Assembly: GCF_014635705.1 (NCBI RefSeq)
Contig: NZ_BMDI01000001.1
Span: 1,442,008 to 1,506,007, forward strand
Reading direction: 5' to 3'
Length of the DNA stretch: 64,000 nucleotides
From: Oxalicibacterium faecigallinarum
GTDB lineage: Bacteria > Pseudomonadota > Gammaproteobacteria > Burkholderiales > Burkholderiaceae_D
Shown here one piece after another: positions 26,268 to 35,651 of the stretch. Every line of letters begins with the position of its first letter. Positions within the stretch are counted from its first letter, which is position 1. A model generated the notes under the pieces. That model did not search any database and was not told the origin of the DNA. It saw only the letters and a program-made list of their open reading frames with translations. Made by a program: the position numbers and the translations under genes.

Positions 26268-26744
26268 ATGAAGATTGCTTTTACCACGCTTGCTGCCACT
26301 GCATTGTTGTGCATCCAGCCCCTCGCATTCGCTGCCGATGACTATGATCGCCCAGACAATACATGCGGTCGCATCCATGCTGATAAATCAGGCAATGAGA
26401 AAGATGCGGCAATCGCACACTGCATTCAGGAACGTTACAAGGGCAACCGCGCAACGGGTAGCCAGGAAGTGCAGGAAGCAAAGCGCAAGCAATGCAACGC
26501 CGGGTCTGCGTCAAGCGACAAGGAAAAGAAAGACTATATGAATGATTGCAGCACGGTGGAGAAGTCCTCGGCCAAACCGAAGACCTCCGATAACAGCGAT
26601 CCGAGCCGGGAACGCAAAAAACTGGGAAAAGGCGGTTTGGATAACTCTGGCGAGACGCATAGCGGCTCATCCACCAAGCCTGCTAGCCCGACCAATACCT
26701 CCGGTGGCGTCAACACGGGTAACAGCGAATCGCCACGCAAGTAA
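26268..26744 (+). CDS. secreted PsiF-like protein
   Basis: A 158-residue protein with a signal peptide (KIAFTTLAATALLCIQPLAFA) and two cysteine pairs in a region (CGRIHADKSGNEKDAAIAHC; RKQCNAGSASSDKEKKDYMNDC) that resembles PsiF-type repeats. The C-terminal third is a Ser/Gly/Lys-rich disordered tail. PsiF-like proteins are induced by phosphate starvation in enterobacteria, but a role here is uncertain. ATG 26268 has AAGGAGG 5 bases upstream; the longer frame from 26241 does not. Confidence 0.65.
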   Translation: MKIAFTTLAATALLCIQPLAFAADDYDRPDNTCGRIHADKSGNEKDAAIAHCIQERYKGNRATGSQEVQEAKRKQCNAGSASSDKEKKDYMNDCSTVEKSSAKPKTSDNSDPSRERKKLGKGGLDNSGETHSGSSTKPASPTNTSGGVNTGNSESPRK

Positions 26745-26829
26745 CAACAAGGCACGGTGGCCGCAGGTCACCCTGCCCATCTTCACAGCAAGCTATGGCA
26801 AGGGGTAGGCAATCGGCGTTGATTATTTA

Positions 26830-27984
26830 TCACGCAGCCAAAGGCATGACGACTGCCTTCGCCCTTCCTCCCGATTTTTCCCTCTTATGCGGCATTTTTC
26901 CGATTGTCTTCAACATGTGAATCACCAGCATTTCTTCGCGGGTCAATGCATGTTCTTTCGCAATACTCCTGGTTCGTTGCATCGGAATGGGCGCTTTCGC
27001 CATTGCATGTAAAGCGCCGTTTGTATAACAGGCAATGACCTGCGGGTGCACATAGCATTTGCGGCAGATCGCGGGAGTATTTCCCAGCTTTTGTGCGACA
27101 TCGCTGATCGCCTGCACAATCATGCGCTTGCCATGCGCGTCGGATTGACAGGGCTCACAGGCGATAAGTGCAGTCGCAGCGAGTACCGTACCCGACCAGG
27201 TTCGAAAATCTTTTGCGGTGTAATCTTCTCCGCTCAGTTCGCGCAGATAGTCGTTCACGTCCGCAGAGCCGATTGCACGAAGCTCGCCCTCTTCATCCTG
27301 ATATTGAAACAAGTCCTGTCCCGGCAGTTCGCGCATGCGCTTGACGAGATTAGCTAGTCGGCGATCTTGCAGACGAATGGAATGCTGAACGCCACTTTTT
27401 CCGCGAAAGGAAAAACGGATCTCACTGCCATCCAGCCGTACATGCTTCTTGCGCAGCGTCGACATGCCAAAGGATTCATTGTCTCGTGCATATTCACGAT
27501 TACCGACGCGTATCAGCGTGGCATGGAGCAGAAAGACGACGGCAGCCAGGACTTTTTCACGCGGCAGGCCCGGCAGTGCCAACGCCCGATCAAGATCAGA
27601 GCGCAGCTTTGGCAAGGCCAGACCGAATTCCAGCATGCGTTCATATTTGGCGTTATCTCTGACGATGCGCCATTGCGGATGGTAACGATATTGCTTGCGT
27701 CCTCGCGCATCGCGTCCGGTGGCCTGCAGATGACCGTTTTCCCAGCGACAGATCCACACATCCTGCCATGCAGGTGGAATCACCAGCGAGCGTATGCGTG
27801 CAAGCTGCGTTTCATCCTTGAGTGGCTTGCCATCGATGTCGACATAACGAAACGCCTTACCCGACTGCAAACGCCGATATCCCGACGAGCCGTCTTTTAC
27901 ATAGCGTAATCCCGCCTGTCTGGCATCAAATCGTGAGAGAGCAGCCGAATCAATCGGATCGGAAAGAATGACCTTTGTGACCAT
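26830..27984 (-). CDS. type IB DNA topoisomerase (poxvirus-type)
   Basis: A 384-residue bacterial topoisomerase IB. Family motifs: RYVKDGSSGYRR near the N-terminus, WQDVWICRWENGHLQATGRDARGRKQYRYHPQWR with catalytic basic residues, GNREYARDNESFGMSTLRKKH, and the active-site Tyr in NTPAICRKCYVHPQV. It relaxes supercoils by a 3'-phosphotyrosine link. A GGAGGAATGC site precedes ATG 27984. A 13-bp palindrome lies just upstream. Confidence 0.93.
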   Translation of the reverse strand: MVTKVILSDPIDSAALSRFDARQAGLRYVKDGSSGYRRLQSGKAFRYVDIDGKPLKDETQLARIRSLVIPPAWQDVWICRWENGHLQATGRDARGRKQYRYHPQWRIVRDNAKYERMLEFGLALPKLRSDLDRALALPGLPREKVLAAVVFLLHATLIRVGNREYARDNESFGMSTLRKKHVRLDGSEIRFSFRGKSGVQHSIRLQDRRLANLVKRMRELPGQDLFQYQDEEGELRAIGSADVNDYLRELSGEDYTAKDFRTWSGTVLAATALIACEPCQSDAHGKRMIVQAISDVAQKLGNTPAICRKCYVHPQVIACYTNGALHAMAKAPIPMQRTRSIAKEHALTREEMLVIHMLKTIGKMPHKREKSGGRAKAVVMPLAA

Positions 27985-28001
27985 GCATTCCTCCAGGTTA
28001 A

Positions 28002-28014
28002 TGAGATGATCTCA
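28002..28014. promoter_or_regulatory. 13-bp palindrome upstream of topoisomerase IB
   Basis: TGAGAT-G-ATCTCA, a perfect inverted repeat 18-30 bases before the topoisomerase start codon. Its position suits an operator or leader element. No regulator gene is adjacent. Confidence 0.4.
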
Positions 28015-28154
28015 TCGTACAAAAGACAGCCGCCTCAACGACAGTCGGTGTCACTCTCGACTATGGGTCGGATAAATCTCACATGATAGTTACGTTGGCA
28101 TCAGCGGCTTCGGAGCATCGACGATTTTCTTTTTTTCCTGCACGCTCCAAATAA

Positions 28155-28496
28155 TCAGTCTATCTGCCTGCCCTTGGCATCGATCATCAACGCGTGAATC
28201 CTTGCATGATCACGATCATCGCCCTCAACAATCAGGAGAACCTTATCGTTATGAACCATCTTCTGCTTTCCCAGCCCCTTGTTGATGTTGGGATCAAACG
28301 GCGCACCACTGCTGATTCGGTCTGCGTTATGTTCGGACTCGTCTTTATACTCCAGTAAAAAATTGCCTTCGGTGCCTCCGGTTTCATCCGCTAATGAGAG
28401 GACCTGCACCGTATTGGTTTTCTGCGGTCGCAGCATGTCAGCTACCGTCTCGGCTTGCCTCAGGTCATCAAAAACATACTTGAGAGTCACCATCAT
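28155..28496 (-). CDS. hypothetical protein (small acidic/polar)
   Basis: A 113-residue soluble protein (MMVTLKYVFDDLRQAETVADMLR..., DKVLLIVEGDDRDHARIHALM). The composition resembles small general-stress proteins with an alpha/beta fold, but no family is recognised. ATG 28496 has GCAGGTGA 6 bases upstream, so the longer start at 28523 is rejected. It lies between the topoisomerase IB gene and the second hemerythrin gene, on the same strand as both. Confidence 0.65.
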   Translation of the reverse strand: MMVTLKYVFDDLRQAETVADMLRPQKTNTVQVLSLADETGGTEGNFLLEYKDESEHNADRISSGAPFDPNINKGLGKQKMVHNDKVLLIVEGDDRDHARIHALMIDAKGRQID

Positions 28497-28607
28497 CGAT
28501 TCACCTGCGAAAAGTGGGAACACATCGATCTACACCTCATGCGCTCCATGCGCACTGACCAGCTCGATTTCAGAACCGGCTTATCGCCTTGTGCAGAAAC
28601 AGATAAT

Positions 28608-28641
28608 AAAAAGGCGACTGAAAGCCGCCTTTTCCTTTTTT
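28608..28641 (-). terminator. terminator after the second hemerythrin gene
   Basis: AAAAGGCG / CGCCTTTT stem with a 9-base loop and A/T-rich flanks, between the genes at 28155 and 28655. It can end the leftward hemerythrin transcript. Confidence 0.65.
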
Positions 28642-28654
28642 ATTCGCGATCACG

Positions 28655-29248
28655 TTACGATTTCACTGGTCGTTTATGCTGGCCCAGCATGCCAAGCGCA
28701 GCAACCGCCGCAATTGCGCCAATTGTTTTGACGACGGTGCTACCGGACATGCCAACAAAGGTATTGACGGCGAGCTTTCCGGCTTGCGGTGCAACCAGTT
28801 CCATTCTTCTTTTTGTCATCTCGGCGCCAAGCTCGCACAGCTGCTGCTTGCTGAGTCTCTGTTCCGCCATGGGAAGAAGCACTGCTTCCTCATCCGCCAC
28901 GTGATGAATGACTTCCTGCATCAGTTTGTGGACAAGCTCCGCATGCAATGGAAGCGACGCATCCGTGCTGCGTATTTGTGCGATCAGTGCACGCATGGCC
29001 TGATGCTCGGGTTCACTTTTCTGCAAAACCGGCTCGCTTGCCGCGAATGCTTGCAAGGCCGGATAGAAAATTTCTTCTTCCAGGGTCGCGTGAATTTCCA
29101 GTGCGGCACAGATTGTTTCAGCGAGAGAACGTTTCGTCACTGACATCTTGTCGGCGGTGTATTGATGGTAGGTGATCAGCGTATGAGAATGATCAAACCG
29201 GATCATGTCCGTGATCGTGGGTGAGGCACGTTTCAATAGGGATGGCAT
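28655..29248 (-). CDS. hemerythrin (HHE) domain protein with C-terminal membrane helix
   Basis: A 197-residue HHE-type protein. Candidate iron ligands lie in RFDHSHTLITYHQY, HATLEEEIFYPAL, EPEHQAM and HHVADEEAVLLP. The last ~30 residues hold a hydrophobic segment (TVVKTIGAIAAVAALGML) that could anchor it to the inner membrane, unlike the soluble HHE protein at 22090. ATG 29248 has AAGGAGAG upstream; the longer frame from 29278 does not. Probable oxygen/NO-responsive or redox role. Confidence 0.82.
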   Translation of the reverse strand: MPSLLKRASPTITDMIRFDHSHTLITYHQYTADKMSVTKRSLAETICAALEIHATLEEEIFYPALQAFAASEPVLQKSEPEHQAMRALIAQIRSTDASLPLHAELVHKLMQEVIHHVADEEAVLLPMAEQRLSKQQLCELGAEMTKRRMELVAPQAGKLAVNTFVGMSGSTVVKTIGAIAAVAALGMLGQHKRPVKS

Positions 29249-29489
29249 ATCGGCTCTCCTTGTGTATTCAGTCACCATAGCTCTGGGCTGCTCAACGCAC
29301 TATCAGACAACAGAGGGATTGAATGTAAGAATCCACACGCCGATCCGATGTGGCTGGGCAATTGTTCGCGCGTCAGCATGCCGGATGCGGAAAGGTCACT
29401 GCCCACCAATCGCCGAGTGATGAAACGCACATACACATGTTCCTCACCCACTTAATGTCATGTTCAACGTCAAACAGTCGAGGTGTGCC

Positions 29490-29948
29490 GTGCTTGATAT
29501 GAGCTTGTCGTGGATGGAATTAATGGCGCGAGGAGCCATTGTCTATTTTGTCTTGCTTGTGATGATCCGAATTTCGGGGAAGCGCACGGTCGGACAGTTC
29601 ACACCGTTTGACTTGCTCGTCATCATGCTTTTGAGTGAAGCCGTGTCGAATAGCATGAGCGGCGGGGATGAATCACTGCTAGGCGGCCTCATCCTTGCTG
29701 CCACACTGATCGTATTGAATTTTACGATTGGCCTGGTGACGTCACGCTCTCACAAAATTGCCGATCTTGTCGATGGCACGGCCGAGCTTGTTGGGCGAGA
29801 TGGCGTCATCTTCAAGGACAGACTGGCGCGGGCAAGAGTGGGGATGGCCGATCTTGAACAAGCCTTACGAGAAGCCGATTGCGATTTGAGCGAAATGAAA
29901 TGCGCTTTTCTAGAGGCAGATGGGTCGATAAGCATTCTGAAAAAATAA
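29490..29948 (+). CDS. DUF421 (YetF-like) membrane protein
   Basis: A 152-residue protein with three predicted transmembrane helices (GAIVYFVLLVMIRISG, DLLVIMLLSEAVSN, LILAATLIVLNFTIGLV) and a short soluble C-terminal domain of the YetF/DUF421 family (TAELVGRDGVIFKDRLARARVGMADLEQALREADC). The GKRTVGQFTPFDLL segment is typical. GTG 29490 is chosen because AGGTG lies 4-5 bases upstream; ATG 29499 is the alternative. Function unknown; often seen in stress or membrane-homeostasis contexts. Confidence 0.82.
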   Translation: MLDMSLSWMELMARGAIVYFVLLVMIRISGKRTVGQFTPFDLLVIMLLSEAVSNSMSGGDESLLGGLILAATLIVLNFTIGLVTSRSHKIADLVDGTAELVGRDGVIFKDRLARARVGMADLEQALREADCDLSEMKCAFLEADGSISILKK

Positions 29949-30057
29949 CCGCATTCTCCCTCGATGGAAGTGAATGCAGATCTGCCAAAACCCACAGGAC
30001 ATATGTGGATAGAGACGCGTGCCTGCATCCAGACGCAAGAAGCAAAGCGTCTGAAAA

Positions 30058-30414
30058 TCAAGCCTTTGAGTTGAGAACATCCTCAAGAACCGCGACCAGG
30101 TCATCCGGCGAAAAGGGTTTTACCAGAACAGGATCATTCAACTTGGGTATGTCATCCACTTTTCCCGTCATGTAAACAAAGGGCGTATCCCGGAAGTTGT
30201 CCTCCTCCGCAAGGAGGCTGCGCAGCTTCATCCCATCGCCGGCAGGCATATGTAAATCGGAGATCACCGCATCAAAATGATGGGTACGGAGTAAATGCAG
30301 CGCAGCGTCGAGGGAATTGGCGGAATCTGACGCATAGCCGAGCATTTCCAATAGCTCGGCAGTGACCTCCGAAACGTCGACATGATCATCGACGATGAGA
30401 ATCCTTTGTTTCAT
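30058..30414 (-). CDS. orphan response-regulator receiver domain protein
   Basis: A 118-residue stand-alone receiver domain: acidic pair VDDHVD, phosphoacceptor Asp in VISDLHMP, Thr/Ser of YMTGK and Lys of LVKPFS. There is no output domain, so it works like CheY or Spo0F through protein contacts. No histidine kinase is adjacent. ATG 30414 has GGAAGG upstream; the frame from 30450 has none. It closes the stress region. Confidence 0.87.
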   Translation of the reverse strand: MKQRILIVDDHVDVSEVTAELLEMLGYASDSANSLDAALHLLRTHHFDAVISDLHMPAGDGMKLRSLLAEEDNFRDTPFVYMTGKVDDIPKLNDPVLVKPFSPDDLVAVLEDVLNSKA

Positions 30415-30644
30415 CACTTGCCTTCCAGTCGCAGATAAGAGCACTTCCAATGAAGGGGACAGCGAGGCACTTATGTTGAAATATTGATAATAAGCGATTA
30501 CATGCTACTGAGCAAACTGTTAAATATTCTAAATGACACTTGAAACAATGAACGGGTTTTCACTCTTCCATCTACCCCGCCAGTACTGCTTGCCATAAAA
30601 CCAAAGCGCTCATTTAAAAATATCTTGCATGCGCCCATGTTTAC

Positions 30645-30680
30645 GGTAGAGTAAGCTACATTATCGTAGAAAACTCTACC
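30645..30680 (+). promoter_or_regulatory. inverted-repeat operator of chrB-chrA
   Basis: GGTAGAGT (30645-30652) and ACTCTACC (30673-30680) are perfect inverted halves, with a shorter inner CTAC/GTAG pair between them. The repeat ends 3 bases before the chrB start codon. A possible promoter (TTGCAT at 30625, TAGAGT at 30647) would overlap the left half. It fits a ChrB-type chromate-sensing operator, which is inferred from position. Confidence 0.55.
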
Positions 30681-30683
30681 AAT

Positions 30684-31616
30684 ATGAATTGGATATTACT
30701 GGTTCTCACCCTCCCTACGGAGAATGCAACTGCCCGCATGCGGGCATGGCGGACATTGAAGAACTCTGGTGCAGCTGTACTAAGGGATGGGGTCTATCTC
30801 ATGCCAGAGATAGGCAATGGCAAGACTCTCTTGTCCGAAATTGCTGAAGACATCGACAAGAACGGCGGCACCACCTATCTGCTCATCACGCATGCCGACC
30901 GTGAGGTCTTTGCCGGCATGTTCGATCGCACCACCGAGTTTGCCGAACTGACGGAAGCGATCACGCACGCTCGGTCGAACCTGACGGAAGAAACGGCTGC
31001 AGATACGCTGAAGCAATCTCGAAAGTTACGTAAATCCTTCGAACAACTGTGCACGATCGATTTTTTTGCGGGAGAGGCACAGCGGCAAACAGGCGCTGCG
31101 CTCCTCGAACTGGAAAACGCAGTCATCCGAACGCTCTCTCCAGACGAGCCACATGCCGTGTCGGGCGACATCGCACGCTTGAAGATCGACGATTATCAAA
31201 AACGCGTATGGGCGACCCGCGCCCGTCCGTGGATGGATCGGCTGGCTTCTGCCTGGCTAATCCGTCGCTATATTGATCCAAAAGCCAAAATCCTTTGGCT
31301 GAAATCCCCTTCAGATTGTCCGCCGGATGCGCTCGGATTCGATTTTGATGGGGCGCTCTTCTCCCACGTCGGCGCCAAAGTGACATTCGAAACGATGCTT
31401 GCCAGCTTCGGGCTGGAGTCCCCCGCACTGAATCGCCTGGGAAGCATAGTGCATTTCATCGATGCCGGCGGCATCCAACCACCAGAAGCAGCCGGCATCG
31501 AGCGCGTTCTCTCAGGCATTCGCTCTACCGTCCACGACGACGACCAGCTCCTGATGATCGCGTCCGGCATCTTCGACGCACTCATCACGACTTTTGAACA
31601 GGAGATTTCAGGATGA
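30684..31616 (+). CDS. chrB: chromate resistance regulator ChrB
   Basis: A 310-residue ChrB-family protein with an N-terminal regulatory domain (MNWILLVLTLPTENATARMRAWRTLKNSGAAVLRDGVYLMP) and a C-terminal chromate-linked domain (WATRARPWMDRLASAWLIRRYID, HVGAKVTFETMLASFG). It acts as a sensor/regulator that controls the chrA gene. It overlaps chrA by 4 bases (ATGA at 31613-31616) and is preceded by an inverted repeat, so the operon is probably self-regulated. Confidence 0.92.
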   Translation: MNWILLVLTLPTENATARMRAWRTLKNSGAAVLRDGVYLMPEIGNGKTLLSEIAEDIDKNGGTTYLLITHADREVFAGMFDRTTEFAELTEAITHARSNLTEETAADTLKQSRKLRKSFEQLCTIDFFAGEAQRQTGAALLELENAVIRTLSPDEPHAVSGDIARLKIDDYQKRVWATRARPWMDRLASAWLIRRYIDPKAKILWLKSPSDCPPDALGFDFDGALFSHVGAKVTFETMLASFGLESPALNRLGSIVHFIDAGGIQPPEAAGIERVLSGIRSTVHDDDQLLMIASGIFDALITTFEQEISG

Positions 31617-32989
31617 ACGGCAACCACCACGTTATCGATTCGACTGCCCTCGATAGCGCATCCGAACCGCCATTGCAGGTAACCTTCATCCAAGCCTTGA
31701 AACTGTGGTTCAAGCTTGGCTTCCTTGGCTTTGGCGGACCTGCTGCCCAGATAGCGCTAATGCATCGTGAGCTCGTCGAGCAGCGGCGTTGGATCAGCGA
31801 AAGACGGTTCTTGCATGCACTGAACTACTGCATGCTTTTGCCCGGACCAGAAGCCCAGCAATTAGCCACCTATATGGGCTGGCTCATGCATAAAACAAAG
31901 GGAGGCGTGGCCGCCGGTGTGCTCTTCGTCCTGCCGGGGCTCCTGTTTCTGATTGTGCTTTCATGGCTGTATATCGCTTACGGACATGTGCCACTGATTG
32001 CCGGTCTCTTCTACGGTATCAAACCGGCGATCACTGCAGTGGTTGTCCATGCAGTACATCGGATTGGCTCACGCGCATTGAAGAACAGCTGGATGTGGGC
32101 GATCGCGGCCGCTTCGTTCGTTGCGATCTTTGCGATGAACGTTCCGTTTCCGCTCATCGTGTTGACAGCGGCGGTGATTGGATACCTGGGTGGTCGTTAC
32201 GTCCCCGAGAAATTCACCGTCGGTGGCGGTCATGGTTCTGCAAAGAAGTCGTACGGTCCGGCGCTCATTGATGACAATACGCCACCACCTGAACACGCCA
32301 GATTTCGCTGGTTTGGTCTGCTAAAGATAGCCGCCACCGGGCTGATTCTGTGGGCCCTGCCAATGGCATTTCTGACTCTGCAGTTTGGATGGTCCCACAC
32401 GCTTACCCAGATGGGATGGTTTTTCACCAAGGCGGCGCTGCTTACTTTTGGTGGAGCGTACGCCGTTCTTCCCTATATTTATCAGGGGGCAATTGGTCAT
32501 TACCAGTGGTTGACCCCGACGCAGATGATTGACGGATTGGCTTTGGGAGAAGCCAATCCTGGGCCGCTCATCATGGTTGTCGCCTTTGTCGGCTTTGTCG
32601 GCGCCTACGTACAGTCCGTATTCGGAACCGATCTTCAGGTCGTTGCAGGCGTTACCGCGGCTGTCCTCGTGACTTGGTTCACTTTCCTGCCCTCGTTCAT
32701 TTTCATCCTCGCTGGCGGACCGCTAGTGGAGTCAACCCATGGCAACCTGAAATTCACGGCACCGTTAACAGGCATTACCGCTGCGGTGGTCGGCGTCATC
32801 TTGAATCTTGCGGTGTTCTTTTCCTACCATGTTCTGTGGCCGCAAGGATTCGCAGGCGCCTTTGACTGGATTGCAGCCATCATGTCGGTGATCGCAGCGG
32901 TTGCCTTGGTGCGCTACAAACGCAATGTGATTCAGGTGATTGGCGTAAGTGCTCTGTTCGGACTTTTATTGAAGACCCTCCTCCCGTGA
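31613..32989 (+). CDS. chrA: chromate transporter ChrA
   Basis: A 458-residue inner-membrane protein with two homologous CHR domains. Both carry the family core (FKLGFLGFGGPAAQIALMHRELVEQRRWISE in the first; FFTKAALLTFGGAYAVLPYI and LGEANPGPLIMVVAFVGF in the second). It exports chromate from the cytoplasm. It is translationally coupled to chrB by an ATGA overlap. A hairpin without T-tract follows at 33000-33020. Confidence 0.95.
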   Translation: MNGNHHVIDSTALDSASEPPLQVTFIQALKLWFKLGFLGFGGPAAQIALMHRELVEQRRWISERRFLHALNYCMLLPGPEAQQLATYMGWLMHKTKGGVAAGVLFVLPGLLFLIVLSWLYIAYGHVPLIAGLFYGIKPAITAVVVHAVHRIGSRALKNSWMWAIAAASFVAIFAMNVPFPLIVLTAAVIGYLGGRYVPEKFTVGGGHGSAKKSYGPALIDDNTPPPEHARFRWFGLLKIAATGLILWALPMAFLTLQFGWSHTLTQMGWFFTKAALLTFGGAYAVLPYIYQGAIGHYQWLTPTQMIDGLALGEANPGPLIMVVAFVGFVGAYVQSVFGTDLQVVAGVTAAVLVTWFTFLPSFIFILAGGPLVESTHGNLKFTAPLTGITAAVVGVILNLAVFFSYHVLWPQGFAGAFDWIAAIMSVIAAVALVRYKRNVIQVIGVSALFGLLLKTLLP

Positions 32990-32999
32990 TCGCAATGCC

Positions 33000-33020
33000 G
33001 GCACCAACAAGTTTGGTGCC
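33000..33020 (+). other. hairpin after chrA
   Basis: GGCACCAA CAAGT TTGGTGCC, an 8-bp stem 11 bases after the chrA stop, without a T-run. It may end the transcript or protect the mRNA end. Confidence 0.5.
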
Positions 33021-33059
33021 GTTGACGCGATCCGCCTTTGCTCGACGATTTCACGAGGC

Positions 33060-33275
33060 TTAGAACTTGTATTGCACAGATGCTGCGAGGTTAGCCCGCC
33101 ATACGCGATCGATTTTGTAGGGATTGATAGCGGTCACACCTAGATTGTCTTGACGGGTGTTCCCTGTTCGAAAACCATCTTTTGGCTTCCCTTGGGAAAC
33201 AAAAGCGTTTTTACTATTTTGATGTTGACCCGACCGCAGAAGAATTACCGCCGACTGGTAATTATCTGTCTGTGG
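33060..33275 (-). pseudogene. remnant of an outer-membrane beta-barrel protein gene (C-terminal end)
   Basis: Read on the minus strand this stretch translates without interruption to a terminal TAA at 33060-33062. It ends NLAASVQYKF, a classical outer-membrane C-terminus with final Phe, and contains FRTGNTRQDNLGVTAINPYK. An in-frame TGA at 33276-33278 blocks the frame and no start codon lies inside, so only the last ~71 residues survive. The family could be a TonB receptor or a porin-like barrel. The frame upstream of the TGA does not continue cleanly, so a truncation is likely. Confidence 0.6.
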
Positions 33276-33334
33276 TCAGTTTGGACCGGGAATGTTTGCA
33301 TCTTTACAAAACGCGAAATGCAGAGTGATCGCTC

Positions 33335-33363
33335 TTGAATTAACCATCAACCATCCCTATACT
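33335..33363 (+). promoter_or_regulatory. groESL promoter
   Basis: TTGAAT (33335-33340), 17 bases, TATACT (33358-33363) form a good sigma-70 promoter. CTTGAA and CCCTATAC at the same place also resemble heat-shock sigma-32 elements, so both factors may use it. Confidence 0.65.
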
Positions 33364-33389
33364 TAGCACTCGCCGGGGCAGAGTGCTAA
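33363..33389 (+). promoter_or_regulatory. CIRCE operator (HrcA binding site)
   Basis: TTAGCACTC-N9-GAGTGCTAA, both 9-base halves perfect. It directly follows the -10 element of the groESL promoter, where bound HrcA would block transcription of groES-groEL. HrcA itself is not in this window. Confidence 0.95.
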
Positions 33390-33501
33390 CAACTTCCCCG
33401 CATTTACTAATTTCCCCGTGCGGCAAGCAGGTACAGCAAAGCCTGGCTTGCAAAAACATGCCGCAAACAATAACTAACCCATTGAAATTTAAGGAGTTTG
33501 T

Positions 33502-33792
33502 ATGAACCTTCGTCCTTTGCACGATCGCGTGATCGTCAAGCGTCTGGATCAGGAAACCAAAACGGCATCCGGTCTGATCATCCCTGAAGCAGCTGCTGAA
33601 AAGCCTGATCAAGGTGAGGTTCTGGCAGTCGGCAACGGCAAGATCCTGGATGACGGCAAAGTACGTCCGCTCGACGTCAAAGTCGGCGACCGCGTTTTGT
33701 TCGGCAAATATGCTGGTCAAACCGTCAAGGTCGAAGGCGAGGAAGTCCTCGTCATGCGCGAAGAAGACATCATGGCAATCGTACAAAAATAA
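33502..33792 (+). CDS. groES: co-chaperonin GroES
   Basis: A 96-residue GroES with the N-terminal [16 protein letters not shown], the mobile loop [12 protein letters not shown] and the roof [25 protein letters not shown]. It caps the GroEL ring during protein folding. AAGGAG precedes ATG 33502. It is the first gene of groESL, under the CIRCE element. Confidence 0.97.
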   Translation: MNLRPLHDRVIVKRLDQETKTASGLIIPEAAAEKPDQGEVLAVGNGKILDDGKVRPLDVKVGDRVLFGKYAGQTVKVEGEEVLVMREEDIMAIVQK

Positions 33793-33861
33793 ATGCCGCT
33801 TCTCTGATCGGACAGCATCCATGCTGCGATCAGAAACCGGTGTTTTCCATTCCACGAATAA

Positions 33862-35517
<1,656 letters not shown>

Positions 35518-35567
35518 TAGCCGACCAGTCCGGCTTTGTTCTCAAGGCCGGATTGCTCTTGCAGTAC

Positions 35568-35612
35568 CAAAGAAAAACCCCGCAAGGTTCTGCCTTGCGG
35601 GGTTTTTCTTTG
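35568..35612. terminator. bidirectional terminator between groEL and the RbgA gene
   Basis: A 20-bp near-perfect palindrome: CAAAGAAAAACCCCGCAAGG and its complement around a TTCTG loop. A/T-rich ends on both sides suit termination of both converging transcripts. Confidence 0.9.
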
Positions 35613-35651
35613 TACGATGCTCTTAAAGAGATCAATCAGCCTTGCGTATCC

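Larger units (their letters stand above)
32990..33501. other. 512-base region between chrA and groES
   Basis: It holds the chrA 3' hairpin (33000-33020), a decayed outer-membrane gene end on the minus strand (33060-33275), and the groESL promoter and CIRCE element (33335-33389). The rest, about 33390-33501, is the groES leader without further recognised structure. Confidence 0.7.

Noticed and set aside
33150-33338. 62-codon plus-strand ORF between chrA and groES
   Set aside because: It is antisense to the outer-membrane protein remnant and overlaps the groESL promoter; no family resemblance.
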